Of a stretch of 64,000 nucleotides of DNA, positions 27,166 through 38,886 are shown piece by piece. The stretch's first letter is position 1. Each line of letters begins with the position of its first letter. Under the pieces are notes generated by a model, which was not told the DNA's origin, made no database searches, and saw nothing but the letters and a program-made list of their open reading frames with translations. This DNA is from Iris pallida (Eukaryota > Streptophyta > Magnoliopsida > Asparagales > Iridaceae): the NCBI GenBank assembly GCA_029216955.1, contig JANAVB010031417.1:15083264-15147263 (forward strand). Reading direction: 5' to 3'. The translations under genes and the position numbers were made by a program.

Positions 27166-28239
27166 TGTTTCACTTAACAAAATGCCTAAAAATTAGCCAT
27201 TGAAAATAAAACGAGAAAAAGTACAAGAAGTACAAATTGTTCTGGGAAGTATTGCTATGGAAGTCTGATCTGAAGGCGATCACTTTGTTCCTTGGACCAT
27301 ACGATGATGATGAAGATCACTGCTAAAAGATGAACAACCGGAAGAACTAAGTCACCAGAAAGGTATCGACGCACTTGGGCACTGATGGCGAGGTCGAATG
27401 CTTTCCTGCTTTGCTTCACTCTGTTCTGGAAGAAAAGTTGAAGAAGAATGCTCTCCCAAAATCAAAGTCTCTGGGCTCTGATTTCTGTATTCTCTCCTGT
27501 CTCTCTGCTCCCTGATGCCCTTGTTATAAAAAATAAGTCTATTTATAGACTTGACCCCTTGTGCTTAAAAAGCAACAAAATTGGGTTTTGTATGCTGGTA
27601 ACTGTCACCCACGATGGAAGTCACCCTCTGAATATGTTGACACGCGTCCCATTATTCCAACAAAAATAGGGAGCACGTATACACGTTCCTCAATAAATGT
27701 GGCATGAAAGCCACGTGGATAAACCACGTTCCAAAGTAGTCAGGAAGGATCGGGCGTAAAAACGTCCGCAAAATATGCCCCGAGCGTAAAGTAGCAACTG
27801 GTGTAAAAACAACACAATTAAAACTTCTCAGCGTAAAGTGGCTAAAATAGCCTTGAGCGTAAAACTTAGCCCAAATAGACTTTACGCCCACAATAGCTTT
27901 GAGCGTAAAAGCTCATATAACTATCGTGCGTAAAAAGAAGTAATTATTGAGCGTAAAGTAGCCTTTTTTGCACACCATACGACAAGTATCGAGCTTGATA
28001 AAAATTCGATCCTCTCGACTTCTGTGTTGCATGTTGTCAGCAAATCATTATGTCAGAGTCATTATCACTTGTATTAAATGCATGATCTGACAGCTTCCCA
28101 GCATAAAGTAGGCAGTGTAGAGGATGGCTAGCGTACAGACTAGCCTGGCATAATAAATAGCTCTTATAGAGAATTGCCTGCGTAAAGTCCTCAATTCCTT
28201 TTGAATTAATCAAATAAAGCACTTTTTTACGCTCCTACA
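27166..28239 (-). repeat. 5' LTR of E3
   Basis: Minus-strand 5' LTR, 1074 bp, TGTAGGAGCG...TGAAACA. Colinear with 16045-17115. The GCGTAAA cluster is again present (about 27750-28235). Confidence 0.92.
27540..27547 (-). promoter_or_regulatory. TATA box of the E3 5' LTR
   Basis: Minus strand TATAAATA inside the palindrome-like GTCTATAAATAGAC. The other LTR has a base change in the same place (plus-strand TATTTATT near 16429), which would weaken it there. Confidence 0.6.
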
Positions 28240-28244
28240 CACCA

Positions 28245-28986
28245 GAGAGTCCACACTCGGGACGAGGGTGTCTTGCCGTGAGCTAACCAGAGAGTCCATA
28301 CTCGGGACGAGGGTTAGTGCTTAGTTCAAACCAGAGAGTCCACACTCGGGACGAGGGTTTGGTTCTTCCATTGATCTCGTGATTATCGTTCATCCGGCAG
28401 TTCATTTATGCGTAGTTGTTCTAGTGTTTGTGTGTTCGTATTCGTGTTCGTATTCGTGTTCGTGTTCGTGTTCGTAGTCATTTGTCTTGTCCTTGTTCTT
28501 TCTTGTTTATTTCTTGCGTATGATAAAACTGTTAGATAGGCATATATATTATGTATCTTGCTATGTCCTCTGAGGACCTGATGATCTCCTCAGGTTTAGC
28601 GGTTGCATGGAGTTAGCTAGTAGTTCTGGATGGCGGAGGATTGGCGGTTCTTGCGGGATTCAGGTATCGTTATCGTGTTTATTATTCGCTCGTGCTTTCA
28701 TACCTTAACATGAGTTATCCTGTTCCTTGATTCAGTTTTAGACTCTTGTTATTTCCTTTAGAGTCTTATCGGGCATTTATGCTAGTGGGCTGCAGACCAC
28801 GACCCATAGTCTTCATTCATGTTTCATATTCTTATTATGGATTGAGATATAGATTTGTTTGCCATGATTTGGCAGTATACCATAGCCTTGACAGCGTTTA
28901 CGTATTCGAGTCGGGCCGGAGTCCATTCGATACATAGCTGGCTTGCTCACGAGCTCGCGTCCGAAAATCGGGTGCGGGTCGTGACA
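28245..28986 (+). repeat. 3' LTR of E2, right part
   Basis: Continues the minisatellite after E3 and its CACCA duplication, and matches about 11960-12693 of the 5' LTR, ending GGGTCGTGACA. AGTCA at 28987-28991 closes the E2 insertion. Confidence 0.92.
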
Positions 28987-28991
28987 AGTCA

Positions 28992-30045
28992 CGGCCAAGC
29001 AATGAGTACGGCTTTATACATTAGCTAACTAGGGTTGTCACAATCCTAATTACTAACAAATGCAAGTATGAAAATTCCAAGTCCAGCACCTGCCTGCTAC
29101 TACCTGAATGGTCCAAGCCAAAAAGAAAAGAAGTATAGCAGACACACTGCAGTAAGATACATGTGTCCTAAAGAGGTGCCCCACTCGACGGTGTGCTGGA
29201 AGAGTGCTCATCATGACAGATAGCTCCAAATCCCAAGGATATATATATAACGCCAAGACCAAAGGGACAACAGGTAACTGGGAAATTCTCAATGATCTAA
29301 GTAATCAAGCTAGTTGTTTAGTCCTTAATATTTTCTTGTTGGATTCCGGGTGTGGCATTCCGCAGAATCCATCCTAGACATGAGACATACGAGACTGGAC
29401 AATAACAAGAATGTGCACCATAACAAGCCACAACAAGAAAATATAATAGACAAGAAGCCAGGAGTGCGGTACGACGAGCCACTATCAAGGAGCAAGAAAT
29501 GTACTGGAATCAAGAGTGCGCCATGACAGGCCACTATCATGTAAGCAAAGAAAGACATGTACAAGAGTTCACCACGACGGGTCACTATCTAGTAGACAAA
29601 GAAGGCATGGCAATAATTATCATAGCTTGTAAGAAAGAATCTATCAAAGACATATCATGGCATGTAGGAAAGAATAATTAAAGCTAAGTACATTTCATAG
29701 AAAAATAATTGAACATGTGCTAGTGTCAAGTGTATATAGGGTATACAATCATTCTCTAACTATGCAAGATCATCTAATCATGTTAAAAAATTATTACAAT
29801 CGAAGAATATATCAAAAACGGGCAGAAACGGGCAAAAACAGACTAAAATAGCATAAAACGGCATACCGGCGGTATACTGCGGCATACCGGCGGTATACCG
29901 GCCTAAAGACAGAAAGTTTCTGGTACAAAAATTGTTATACCGGCTGTATACACCGGCATACCGGCGGTATACCTTTTTTCCAAACAGCAATAAAATTCAG
30001 ATTTTTGCCAAAACTTGTTTCGGCCATAAAAACTTCGTTTTAAAT
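28992..30045 (-). repeat. E4 3' LTR, segment b
   Basis: Matches 38258-39597 of the intact E4 LTR, except for the E5 insertion in that copy. Cut at AAT (30043-30045) by the CACTA element. Confidence 0.9.
29855..29977. repeat. ATACCGGCGGTATACC palindrome cluster in the E4 LTR
   Basis: Five or six overlapping inverted words around CGGCATACCGG and CCGGCGGTATACC. A smaller cluster of the opposite words is near 34905-34945. The right LTR copy has the corresponding clusters at about 39428-39525 and 40475-40515, partly diverged. Confidence 0.7.
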
Positions 30046-31481
30046 CACTACAACAAAAATACCCTTTAATGACGCTTGATAAGGGGATTTAATGACGGCT
30101 GATAAAGAAGCGTCATCAAAGTTCAGCAAGACTGTAATCTATGACGGTTATCTATAAAAGCGTTATTGATTGTCTCTCAGTGGTACGAGCGTTATGAAAA
30201 AAACACAAATTTTAAGTCGAAATCTCGATTCTCCCGTACTTAAGTCGAAAAGTCCCTTCTCCCGCACTTACTCTCTTTCTCCTTCTCTCTCTCCTCCCGC
30301 TCCCCAACTCCCTTAGGCCCGCTCCGGCGCTCCCGAACTCCTCTCAGCCCGCTCCCCGCTTCCGATCAACTCCCCTCAGCCCGCTCCCCGCTCCCCGTGC
30401 CCCAACTCCCCTCAGCCCGCTCCCCGCTCCCCAAGGTTTGTCCTAAATTATTTCTTATTTTGTGCCCTAATTTCTGCCTCGACTTGATTTTAGTAAAATG
30501 TCCTAATTTTGACCTATTTTCTATTTCCTAGTTTTCGAAAGATGGCTAAAATATCTTTGAATGCATGTTTGGAAATCTTTGAAAGAATTTTCTTTTTTTT
30601 ACTAATTTGTGAGGCATTTTCTTTGTCCGCGCATTGGTTCATCTTCTTGTTTCTTTCTTTGTTGGTTCTTGCAGTGTGGAAGGGTGTTAATTCCATTGCT
30701 TTCGGACGAATACTTATAAGTTGAACTTCATGGAGACACGTTCGGGTAGCAAGGTTTGTTTTGGTTCATGGAGACATGTTCTTTTCAATTGCCCTATTTT
30801 CTAGAAATCATGGACAAGAAAGAGATCAATGTCCCTGTAACGTATGACACATGTTGAACACGGCATTTTTACACTCGAAATTACTCCAGGTCACGCAGAA
30901 ATCGGTACCGTGTCTGTGTATGTGCCATGTCATATTGTCTTTAAATCAAGTCCTATTCTTCTTATATTAAATTACTCCAGGCAATACAACTTATTTTTTA
31001 CAGTGTGCACGTTGCTCATGCATTGAGGGTGGGATGGATCTTTGACATCAATATATGCAATTGTTTGACTGTACATCTTTAGATTAAATGATATCGGTCA
31101 TGTTGGATGTGAGCGTTGACCAACTCTTTTTTTAGGTTTATTTGACCCTCTTTTGTAGTTATGTAGATGATTCATATAGACTTTCTCAATATATATTCTT
31201 ACATATTTTGACATTTTGTTACCTTTTATACCCGTATGCACATATAGGGAATTGTAAACCATTTTCTGTTTTGTAATAACGAAATAAACTATTCCTAAGT
31301 CATGTTCTTCTTCTTTTTTAACTCTAGCAATTAAAGTTATATTCTAGAATCAACCTTCTCCACTTTCATGAGTCTGAATTTATTGGCCATATCTACTTCA
31401 TATTGGCCATTCTGGAATCAATCTTTCTTTCCTATTCAATAACCAAATTGCTTTATTCCATTCATGTTCCCTTTAATGTAG

Positions 31482-32082
31482 GAAGCATTGGATTCTAATT
31501 GTTGTTGAGCTCTCTACCTTTAATGTTTACTGGTTGGACTCGCTGTGTTTTAAACCGAGAGGAGATATTAAGTTGTTTTTCAATACGTGAGTGAAATTAT
31601 TATTATTGTTGTTAATATTTTAATAATGTGTATATTCTGATGTTAGTATATATAATTATTTTCTACTAGTGGCCTCAACACAGCATATATTGGTGGTAAA
31701 AGATCAAATAGAAGTCCTACTTGGAAATTACCCAAGGTAATCAAACTAATATATGACTTATTATAATCATGGACATTATATTCTCTTACAAATAATATCT
31801 TCATATAGGTCCCGAAACAACCTGGAGGTTATGAATACGGATATTTTGTTATGAAATATCCGCGGGATCTCATGGAAGACCCCTCTCCTACTATTGAGTC
31901 AAAGGTAAGTTGTTCATTAATTTAATTCTTAATTACTTTTCTGAAATTATACAAACTAATGTAACTATTTTTTGACTTTTTAGCTAAAAAAATTGGCTAG
32001 AAAATCAACATACACGCAGGAAGAACTAGATGATGTCCGATGCGAATTCATCGAATTCGTTGCCAATCATATGGATACATGA
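31482..32082 (+). pseudogene. Ulp1/SUMO-protease-like C-terminal domain carried by the CACTA element
   Basis: Four segments with consistent splice sites join in frame: 31482-31586, 31670-31736, 31809-31904 and 31984-32082. Together they read HWILIVVELSTFNVYWLDSL, then NRSPTWKLPKVPKQPGGYE, GYFVMKYPRDLMED, and finally LARKSTYTQEELDDVRCEFI to a TGA. This is the order of the catalytic half of plant C48 (Ulp1) peptidases often found in transposons: His in HW, Asp in LDSL, then the Cys box. The Cys box, normally CGYYVM-like, reads YGYFVM here (Cys to Tyr), so catalysis should be lost. Nothing recognisable precedes 31482, so only the C-terminal part is kept. Confidence 0.78.
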
Positions 32083-32397
32083 GGGTCAAGGTACTCATTT
32101 CACTCATTTCTATTACTGATACGAGACACCCCAGTGTCACATGGACACAATACACTCAAGACACTGTTAAGACACTCACTAAACTATGACTGATAGTCCT
32201 ACCCTCTGTTCTGTTTGTCGAACATTAATTTTTGGTTATGGATTTGTTAGGGTTTGTAGATTTGTTGTGGATTTTGAAACATCAATCACAGCTTTGATTT
32301 TCAATCAAATAGCATAAGCTTTTCCCATATTTCTTCTACTTTGCTGCTATGGATAAGAATAATACTTCAATTCATATTTAAGTTAATAACAAAAGAT

Positions 32398-32565
32398 AAA
32401 ATGTTTCATGTGCTGTTTATGTATTTCTTGTATAATCAAGTGGTTTAGGCATCTTTTGGGAATTTCTTATATAAAGGAACTGGAAATGTTTCATGTGCTG
32501 TTTATGCATCTCTTGTATGATCAAGTGGTTTAGGCATCTTTTGGAAATTTCTTATATAAAATATT
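32398..32565 (+). repeat. Tandem duplication of about 85 bp in the CACTA element
   Basis: The stretch containing AAATGTTTCATGTGCTGTTT and CAAGTGGTTTAGGCATC occurs twice in a row with a few changes. Confidence 0.8.
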
Positions 32566-32948
32566 TTTGTATTATCATCCACCTGTTGACAAATGACGCT
32601 AAGTTTGGCTCGTATTTTCTTATATACCAACTTGACACACAAAGCAGCTTATGGATGAATCACTTATACATGGCCTCCTAATCTCTTACACATGTAATTC
32701 CCAAGTTTGTGCCCCAGTTCTTTGTCTGCCTCATGTGCAGAGATCTATGATACCCTACCTGTCCAATTCGACCATTGATACTCTAAGGGTACACTAAGTT
32801 TCCTAGATTGCCTGTACCTGTCCATATGTGTATGTTGTTGACCTAAATTTGTTCCCAGGTCTTGTATACCTGTCATACTCTAACATAAAACAAATACTCA
32901 TTAACTGGCACTGGCTCACTGCTTGCGTAGGCCTATGGCCAAGAGCCT

Positions 32949-33240
32949 ACAGCAGGTCAAGCTGGAGGGGGGGAATGAGTCCCCTGCTGCTGCTAATGTA
33001 GCCTACTGCTTTGGCCTGGCCTGCTGCCACTTGCCCTACCTGCAGGCAATAGCCTCAAGCCTTAGCCCAACATCTGCAGCATCAGTGGCCTTAGCCAACA
33101 TCTGCTGCCATTTGCCTACAGCAGGTCAAGCTGGAAAGGGGGGGAATGAGTCCCATGCTGCTGCTAATGTAGCCTACTGCTTTGGCCTGGCCTGCTGCCA
33201 CTTGCCCTACCTGCAGGCAATAGCCTCAGGCCTTAGCCAA
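32949..33240 (+). repeat. Tandem duplication of about 167 bp in the CACTA element
   Basis: Two copies beginning ACAGCAGGTCAAGCTGGA and containing TAGCCTACTGCTTTGGCC. The 126-codon frame over it results from the duplication and has no recognised homology. Confidence 0.85.
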
Positions 33241-33739
33241 CATCTTTCTGATAGTTACATTATATATACACAAGATGAATCTGACAGAAACTCCACACAA
33301 TAGTTTCCCACAACATATGTTGAATTGTGATCTTAATGTGTATTTTTAATCAGGACTTATATCATTATATCACATTTATTAAACCTTGTTTTATCTTTTG
33401 CAGGGTACATGTGCTGTGGACACAGGTCTTCATGTGACTAAGTTGTATGTTATGGTGTGGGATATGTGGATAGTTTTGATGTAAAGTGTACTAGCTATAT
33501 TGGATACTGATCTATAGATTTTTGTGAAGATGTATATATATATGGCCTGAGAAATGTGGAATGATAGCTAAAGTGTACTCTATTTTGAGACAATAGAATG
33601 TACCCTATTTTGAGACAATGAAATGGAGATTAATGTTACATTTCAATGTTTTGTTGTGAATATGGTTCAAATTAAGTGGTTGTTTTCGAATTGAATTGAG
33701 CAGGGTTTGAAATGTATAACATGCAGTATAGAGCGTTAT

Positions 33740-34022
33740 AAATGTTATACAAATGACCAATCATAACGCTTTCAAAATGTCCTGACTTTCAACCATATTA
33801 AATATCCATAACGTTTTTACATAACTATCCATAACGCTTTGAAAATAGAACGTAGTAGAAATTCAATCTATTAATGACGTTTTTGGACGATTTATCTATA
33901 ACGCTTTGAAAAACATTTATAACACCCGATTTCATAACGCTTGGATTAAGAAAAAAAAAGCGTCATGATTCGTGATTAATGACGGTTTTTAGCCGTCATT
34001 AAATGGTATTTTTGTTGTAGTG
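33740..34022 (+). repeat. CACTA right subterminal repeats
   Basis: Five or more copies of (C)ATAACGCTTT(G/C)AAAA and several TAATGACG words, in both orientations near the end. They match words near the left end (30070-30190). Such motifs bind the element's regulatory protein in En/Spm; that role here is inferred. Confidence 0.7.
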
Positions 34023-34025
34023 AAT

Positions 34026-35069
34026 CGAAATTCAGATTTTCAAAAGTCAAAATTGCATAGAATTGAATTTTCTACAACATGGAACTATTAGATTTCAAAA
34101 ATTCAAAGAATTGATAGATCAATATCTCAAAATACTCCCAAAAATAGGTTTTCGGGGCACCAAAACGGGTTTCGATTGCCACCAAACTCAAAATCCATGA
34201 TATACAAACTATGTGAGGGTCTCATATATGTATATGTGACCAAGATCCATGATGGTAACACTAGTATCACTCTTGATACCAAGTTTTCTACTAAGTCCAT
34301 ATTGGGTTTTAACATAAAATCAAAACCTTGCTTAAACAAGTTTTAGAAACATGCATATATACGAGAATCATAATGAAAAACAAATTTTACAAAATGAGTT
34401 TAGAGCAATTCTAAGTATTTACTACCAAGGAAAATAAAATGACAACAAAAACATTTTTGTTCAAGATTTGGCAAGATTTACTTGCCTAGGTTAAGCTCCA
34501 AGCCTAATCTTCTACTCCACCACCAAAAGGGGCACGAAACCACACTCTAGACCTCAAGGTCAAGCTCTTGGCAAGCTCCAAGGGAGGAGAAAAGGGAAGA
34601 AAAAATGAAAAGAGAGTGAAGAGAATGAAAAGAGAGAGGAAAGAGAAAGTGAAATAGTATATATAGAAGGGAAAATTAATCTTAGCCGTTGGATCATGAT
34701 CCATGTGAAAGTCTAGGTCAATCATGGCCATCCAAACAAAACCAAATATCCAATGGGTAATAGGGTGCATCTACACTATTCACGAAAATATCTAAACACT
34801 ATTTATCAAAATATTCAAAACACTATTCATGAAAATATCGGAAACACTATTTATGAAAATATCTGAAATCGAAAATATCTAAAATGTGAAAAATCTGTCT
34901 GGACGGTATGCCGTCGGTATGCCCTGGTATACTGGCGGTATGCCGGCCAAGGAGAAAATCTATAAGTTAGGAATTTTTTTTAAAGCATTACGAAAACCAA
35001 GAAAATACAAAATACACTACAAAATACGTATCCGTATATAAATACTGATACTGTGAGACGAGTCTCACA
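34026..35069 (-). repeat. E4 3' LTR, segment c
   Basis: Matches 39597-40634 and ends GTCTCACA. A minus-strand TATA-like TATATATA lies at about 34660-34670. Confidence 0.9.
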
Positions 35070-35385
35070 ACTCTCCACAACTTAAAAATAAATTTCGTCC
35101 TCGGAATTTTCTAAATCTAGTCAAGCTGAAAACCAAACCAAAGAGCTAAAAAGTCATGTCAATCAAAACAAAGCATGACATATTGGTAAGATAAAGACAA
35201 CAATAATATAAGTAAATGCGTAAGCAATAACACAACTACAATCAAGAAGGGATGGAGGCATATGAATAAACATGTCTCCTGAGTCAGTTGAGTCGGAGCA
35301 GGCCTACGCTGACTCTACAACTTAGATAAAAGTCAATTCTCAAAATAAGCCGGTACCAATGACTTAATTCAAGACATGACTCTAC

Positions 35386-36870
35386 CTAGGACGTATCTTC
35401 GTAGTCGAGACATGTGATAAATATTATGTATCTCAAGATACGAAGACAGAAGAGTGAGACGAGATACCCGCCAAATATGTGTAACCCAAAAGATAAATAA
35501 GAGTGGAAGAAGAATAGGACAATACCTACAATATGACTGCCCTCGGCCAAAACCTGCTCTAACATACCAAACTCTGTCTGCCCATGCCTCGAAAATGCTG
35601 CTCTAATCGGCTGCTGGCCCTGCTGCCTCTGTGCCTGGACCTGCACATACTGCTGAGGCCTCTGCTGTTGGAATATCCAGGACTGCGCTGGTAAAGGCCT
35701 CTGAGTCTGCTGATGCTGAACCGGTACCTGAGCCTTATACTGCTGGACTACCGGGGTAGTCGATGGAATTGGATGTACTGAGGAAGAACTAGCCCTCCGG
35801 GGACTAGATCCCATCATATGGTCTGAAGCTCCACAGACCAAACATAACCCATGTGTCCTACGACACTCAGAAAAAACGTGCCCAGGCTTCCCGCAATGAG
35901 AACATCCAATAGATGAAGACGACCTCTGCTGCTGAGGTTGCATCTGAGATGACTGCTGAAAGGAAGCTGCTGGAACTGCTCCTCTAGGTGATCCAATCTC
36001 CAATGTCCTAACTGCTGGTGCTGGTGCTTACGACTGGGTAGAAGATCCCCTCTGAATGTGAGACCTCTTCTGACCTCCGACTCTATCAACGATCCTCTCC
36101 GAGGTGTACTCATGCCTCCTCGCCGCCCTCATCACTGCATCAAAAGTTTAGAACTTATGCTGCTCAACTGCCAGTATGATCTCCAGATGAAGTCCCTGCT
36201 GGAACCTCCTCGCCCGATCCAACTCGGTCACCACTAAGGAAGGGGCAAACCGACTGAGCATGCTAAACTCTGCCGCATAGCCGTCGACGGTCCTGCTCAT
36301 CTGCCGCAAGCCAATGAACCTCTGCTGCAGATCATAACACGATACCGCATCAAAATAGCGAGTCTGAAACCTCTCGCTAAAATCTGCCTAAGCTATCGGT
36401 GCCACAAGAGACACTTCATGAGCCGCCCACCAGTCGTGGGCCAAATCCAAGAGCTGTAACCTGACAACTGCCACACGCTCCCTAGCCGAAATCCCTGCCG
36501 CCTTCAGAATGGCCTCAGTATCCTGAAGCCACGCATCAGACGCAATAGCATCCTCTGTACCATAGAAGTATGGGGGATGGAGATGCCAGAAGCTGCTCAC
36601 AGAATTGTAGACCTGAACACCACCCCTCTCCAAAGCCGTCTGGACAGAGTGGGTAAGAACATCGCTCTGGCGCTGCTGCGATGCCATAAAACCACTCAAA
36701 ACATCCACCAGTGCTCGAATAACACCCTCTGGCTGCTCTGGCTGAACTGGTACTGCTGGCTGAACAGGAGGATTTGGCGACTCTGCCCTTCGGTCAACTC
36801 TAGACTCTGCTCCCGAATGCTGAGGATGCTCCTCCCGAACTGGAAGAACTGGCGGAAGCTGACCCACCAT
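35386..36870 (-). pseudogene. gag polyprotein of E4, broken
   Basis: One frame from Met 36868-36870 (MVGQLPPVLPVREEHPQ) to a stop at 35386. It is interrupted by TAG 36388-36390, TAA 36148-36150 and TAA 36028-36030, each where Gln would fit. The gag core includes WHLHPPYFYGTEDAIASDAW, LLDLAHDWWAAHE, DLQQRFIGLRQM and YAAEFSMLSRFAPSL. One zinc knuckle is intact (CSHCGKPGHVFSEC). The second starts CLVCGASDH but lacks its last Cys (Ser instead). The last 50 or so residues are hydrophobic and probably translated non-coding sequence. No pol follows, so the element is non-autonomous like E1. Confidence 0.88.
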
Positions 36871-37083
36871 AGTTGGAATACGAATAATCTGATCGGAAGG
36901 ACCAGGAACAGTGTCCCTGAAAGTTTAAGGACACAAGGATCATGTCGAGGGAACAGAAAAGATCAACGATCGAAGCAGATATCAGGTCAAATATCAAAGA
37001 TAGAGAGTAATACGAAGGATATCAATGGAGAAGAATTTGTGACTGAGATAACTACCAGCAACCCCCACATATCTGATAAATCA

Positions 37084-37101
37084 GACCTACATGGGCCACC
37101 A
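37084..37101 (-). promoter_or_regulatory. Primer-binding-site-like block of E4
   Basis: Minus strand TGGTGGCCCATGTAGGTC starts 11 nt inside the 5' LTR and differs at one base from the E1 and E2 blocks. Confidence 0.5.
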
Positions 37102-37922
37102 CTAAAACCTATGTCACGCCCTAGAACCATAATACTAGCAAGTAGGGACGGACCAGGCCAGCTACGTATACCAAAGTACTCCAGTACTCCGAAACAACGT
37201 ATAAGCTGTATAGATGGGGGTCACTGCTACAAACCAACAGTCAATCTTAGGTCACATGATCCTAGATATCTCAGTCTCAGACAAGAAGTAAGGTACAAGA
37301 ATATGATCATCATGCATATAAGACAGTAAAGCGTCCCAAACTATAATATATAGATGACCATGAAGCTAGTAATACAAAATGAAGAACTAGCAAGACTAAG
37401 TAATACATGATCAGCTCTAGCTGCAGTCTAGAAATATAACATCATGTCTAAGCCCGTAGGCCAACTGTCAAGTCCAAAATATGAGCTAAACACGTGTTCG
37501 GTGGCTAAACGCCTCAAAAGAATATGTACAGAAAAGAGTGGGTAAGAGAAAGAACACCCACTCAAGTCCCCTGGTGCTCCGGGTGGTCACCATCGAGAGG
37601 AAGGTCCGAAAGATCCTCGGGCTCCTCAACTAAATCTGGTCAATGCAAAACCAGTGGAATCAGACCCCCAATAGCAAGTACCACAAAGGAAGCCAAACTA
37701 TGAACTAAAACCAACATGCAATTCATAGCAACAGATAGAGACAGAAATAAGTAAAAACAAATCTAGACTCGTGTGCTACCAATGCACTTATCCCGAGAAT
37801 AGAAAAGACAATAAGTAAAGTAACATGTAGCATAAGGTAAAGGACATGTGACAGAATGTAAACTGTGTACATGTAAGAAAAAGGAAGCATGTGAACATGA
37901 AAGATAAACTAGACATGTGAGC

Positions 37923-38020
37923 ATGTTAAGTAGTCGGAACATGTGAGCATGTTAGATAACTGGAACATGTAAGATAACTGGAACATGTGAGCATGTTATG
38001 TAACTGGAGCATGTGAGCAT
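37923..38020. repeat. ACATGTGAGCATGTTA expansion in the E4 5' LTR
   Basis: Four or five copies of a unit of about 22-33 bp around ACATGTGAGCATGTTA. The other LTR has a single copy (about 8934-8950), so the expansion followed E4 insertion. Confidence 0.8.
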
Positions 38021-38886
38021 GTTAAGTCTATATAGAACGACAAATAATTAGATGACTTAAGAACTATTCTGGAACCCAAGTTACAACCCGTAAACCAAAC
38101 AAGGACCGGGGTTGTAACCCTTCTCCTGAACAGAACTTTAATATCTAATCATTTACCGGCAAAAGTAAAGCATAAACAAAGATATACTGAAAATAAACAA
38201 ATCCGGACACTGCCTAGACAAACTAGACTAGACTGGACTCCATACAATAGTCATGGCCAAGCAATGAGAACGGCTTTATACATTAGCTAACCAGGGTTGT
38301 CACAATCCTAATTACTAACAAATGCAAGTCTGAGAATTCCAAGTTCAGCACCTGCCTGCTACTACCTGAATGGTCCAAGCCAAAAAGAAAAGAAGTATAG
38401 CAGACACACTGCAGTAAGATACATGTGTCCTAAAGAGGTGCCCCACTCGACGGTGTGCTGGAAGAGTGCTCATCATGACAGATAGCTCTAAATCCTAAGG
38501 ATATATATATATATATATTGCCAAGACCAAAAGGGGCAACAGGTAACTGGGAAATTCTCAATGATCTAAGTAATCAAGCTAGTTGTTTAGTCCTTAACAT
38601 TTTTTTGTTGGATTCCGGGTGTGGCATTCCGCAGAATCCATCCTAGACATGAGACATACGAGACTGGACAATAACGAGAATGTGCACCATAACAAGCCAC
38701 AACAAAAAAATATAATAGACAAGAAGCCAGGAGTGCGCTACGACGAGCCACTATCAAGGAGCAAGACATGTACTGGAATCACGAGTGCGCCATGACAGGC
38801 CACTATCATGTAAGCAAAGAAAGACATGTACAAGAGTGCACCACGATGGGTCACTATCTAGTAGACAAAGAAGACATGGCAATAAT

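Larger units (their letters stand above)
16045..28239 (-). mobile_element. E3: Tat/Ogre-like Ty3/gypsy retrotransposon, nearly full length
   Basis: Target duplication CACCA is at 16040-16044 and 28240-28244. LTRs are 16045-17115 and 27166-28239, about 1.07 kb each. The minus strand encodes, in order, gag, a protease-like domain, RT, RNase H, a second RNase H-like domain and integrase. The second RNase H, the CX2HX4HX4C knuckle in gag and an antisense ORF between integrase and the 3' LTR are hallmarks of the Tat lineage (Ogre, Grande, RIRE2). In-frame stops and one frameshift make this copy defective. LTRs are similar (a few per cent different by eye), so it is the youngest part of this nest. 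Confidence 0.93.
30046..34022 (+). mobile_element. CACTA (En/Spm-type) DNA transposon, non-autonomous
   Basis: Terminal inverted repeats begin CACTACAACAAAAATACC on the left and, as complement, on the right, with one mismatch in about 28 bp. The 3-bp duplication AAT is at 30043-30045 and 34023-34025. The empty site (ttttaaatcgaaa) is present in the other E4 LTR near 39590-39602. Subterminal copies of TAACGCTTT and TAATGACG occur at both ends. No TNP2-like transposase is found. The interior has a GC-rich leader-like region (about 30270-30440), a Ulp1-like pseudogene and two tandem duplications. Confidence 0.93.

Noticed and set aside
32923..33303. 126-codon frame in the CACTA element
   Set aside because: It arises from a 167-bp tandem duplication; no homology and no splice context.
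36577..37329. Plus-strand 250-codon frame
   Set aside because: It runs antisense through E4 gag and then into the E4 LTR, with no conserved domain.
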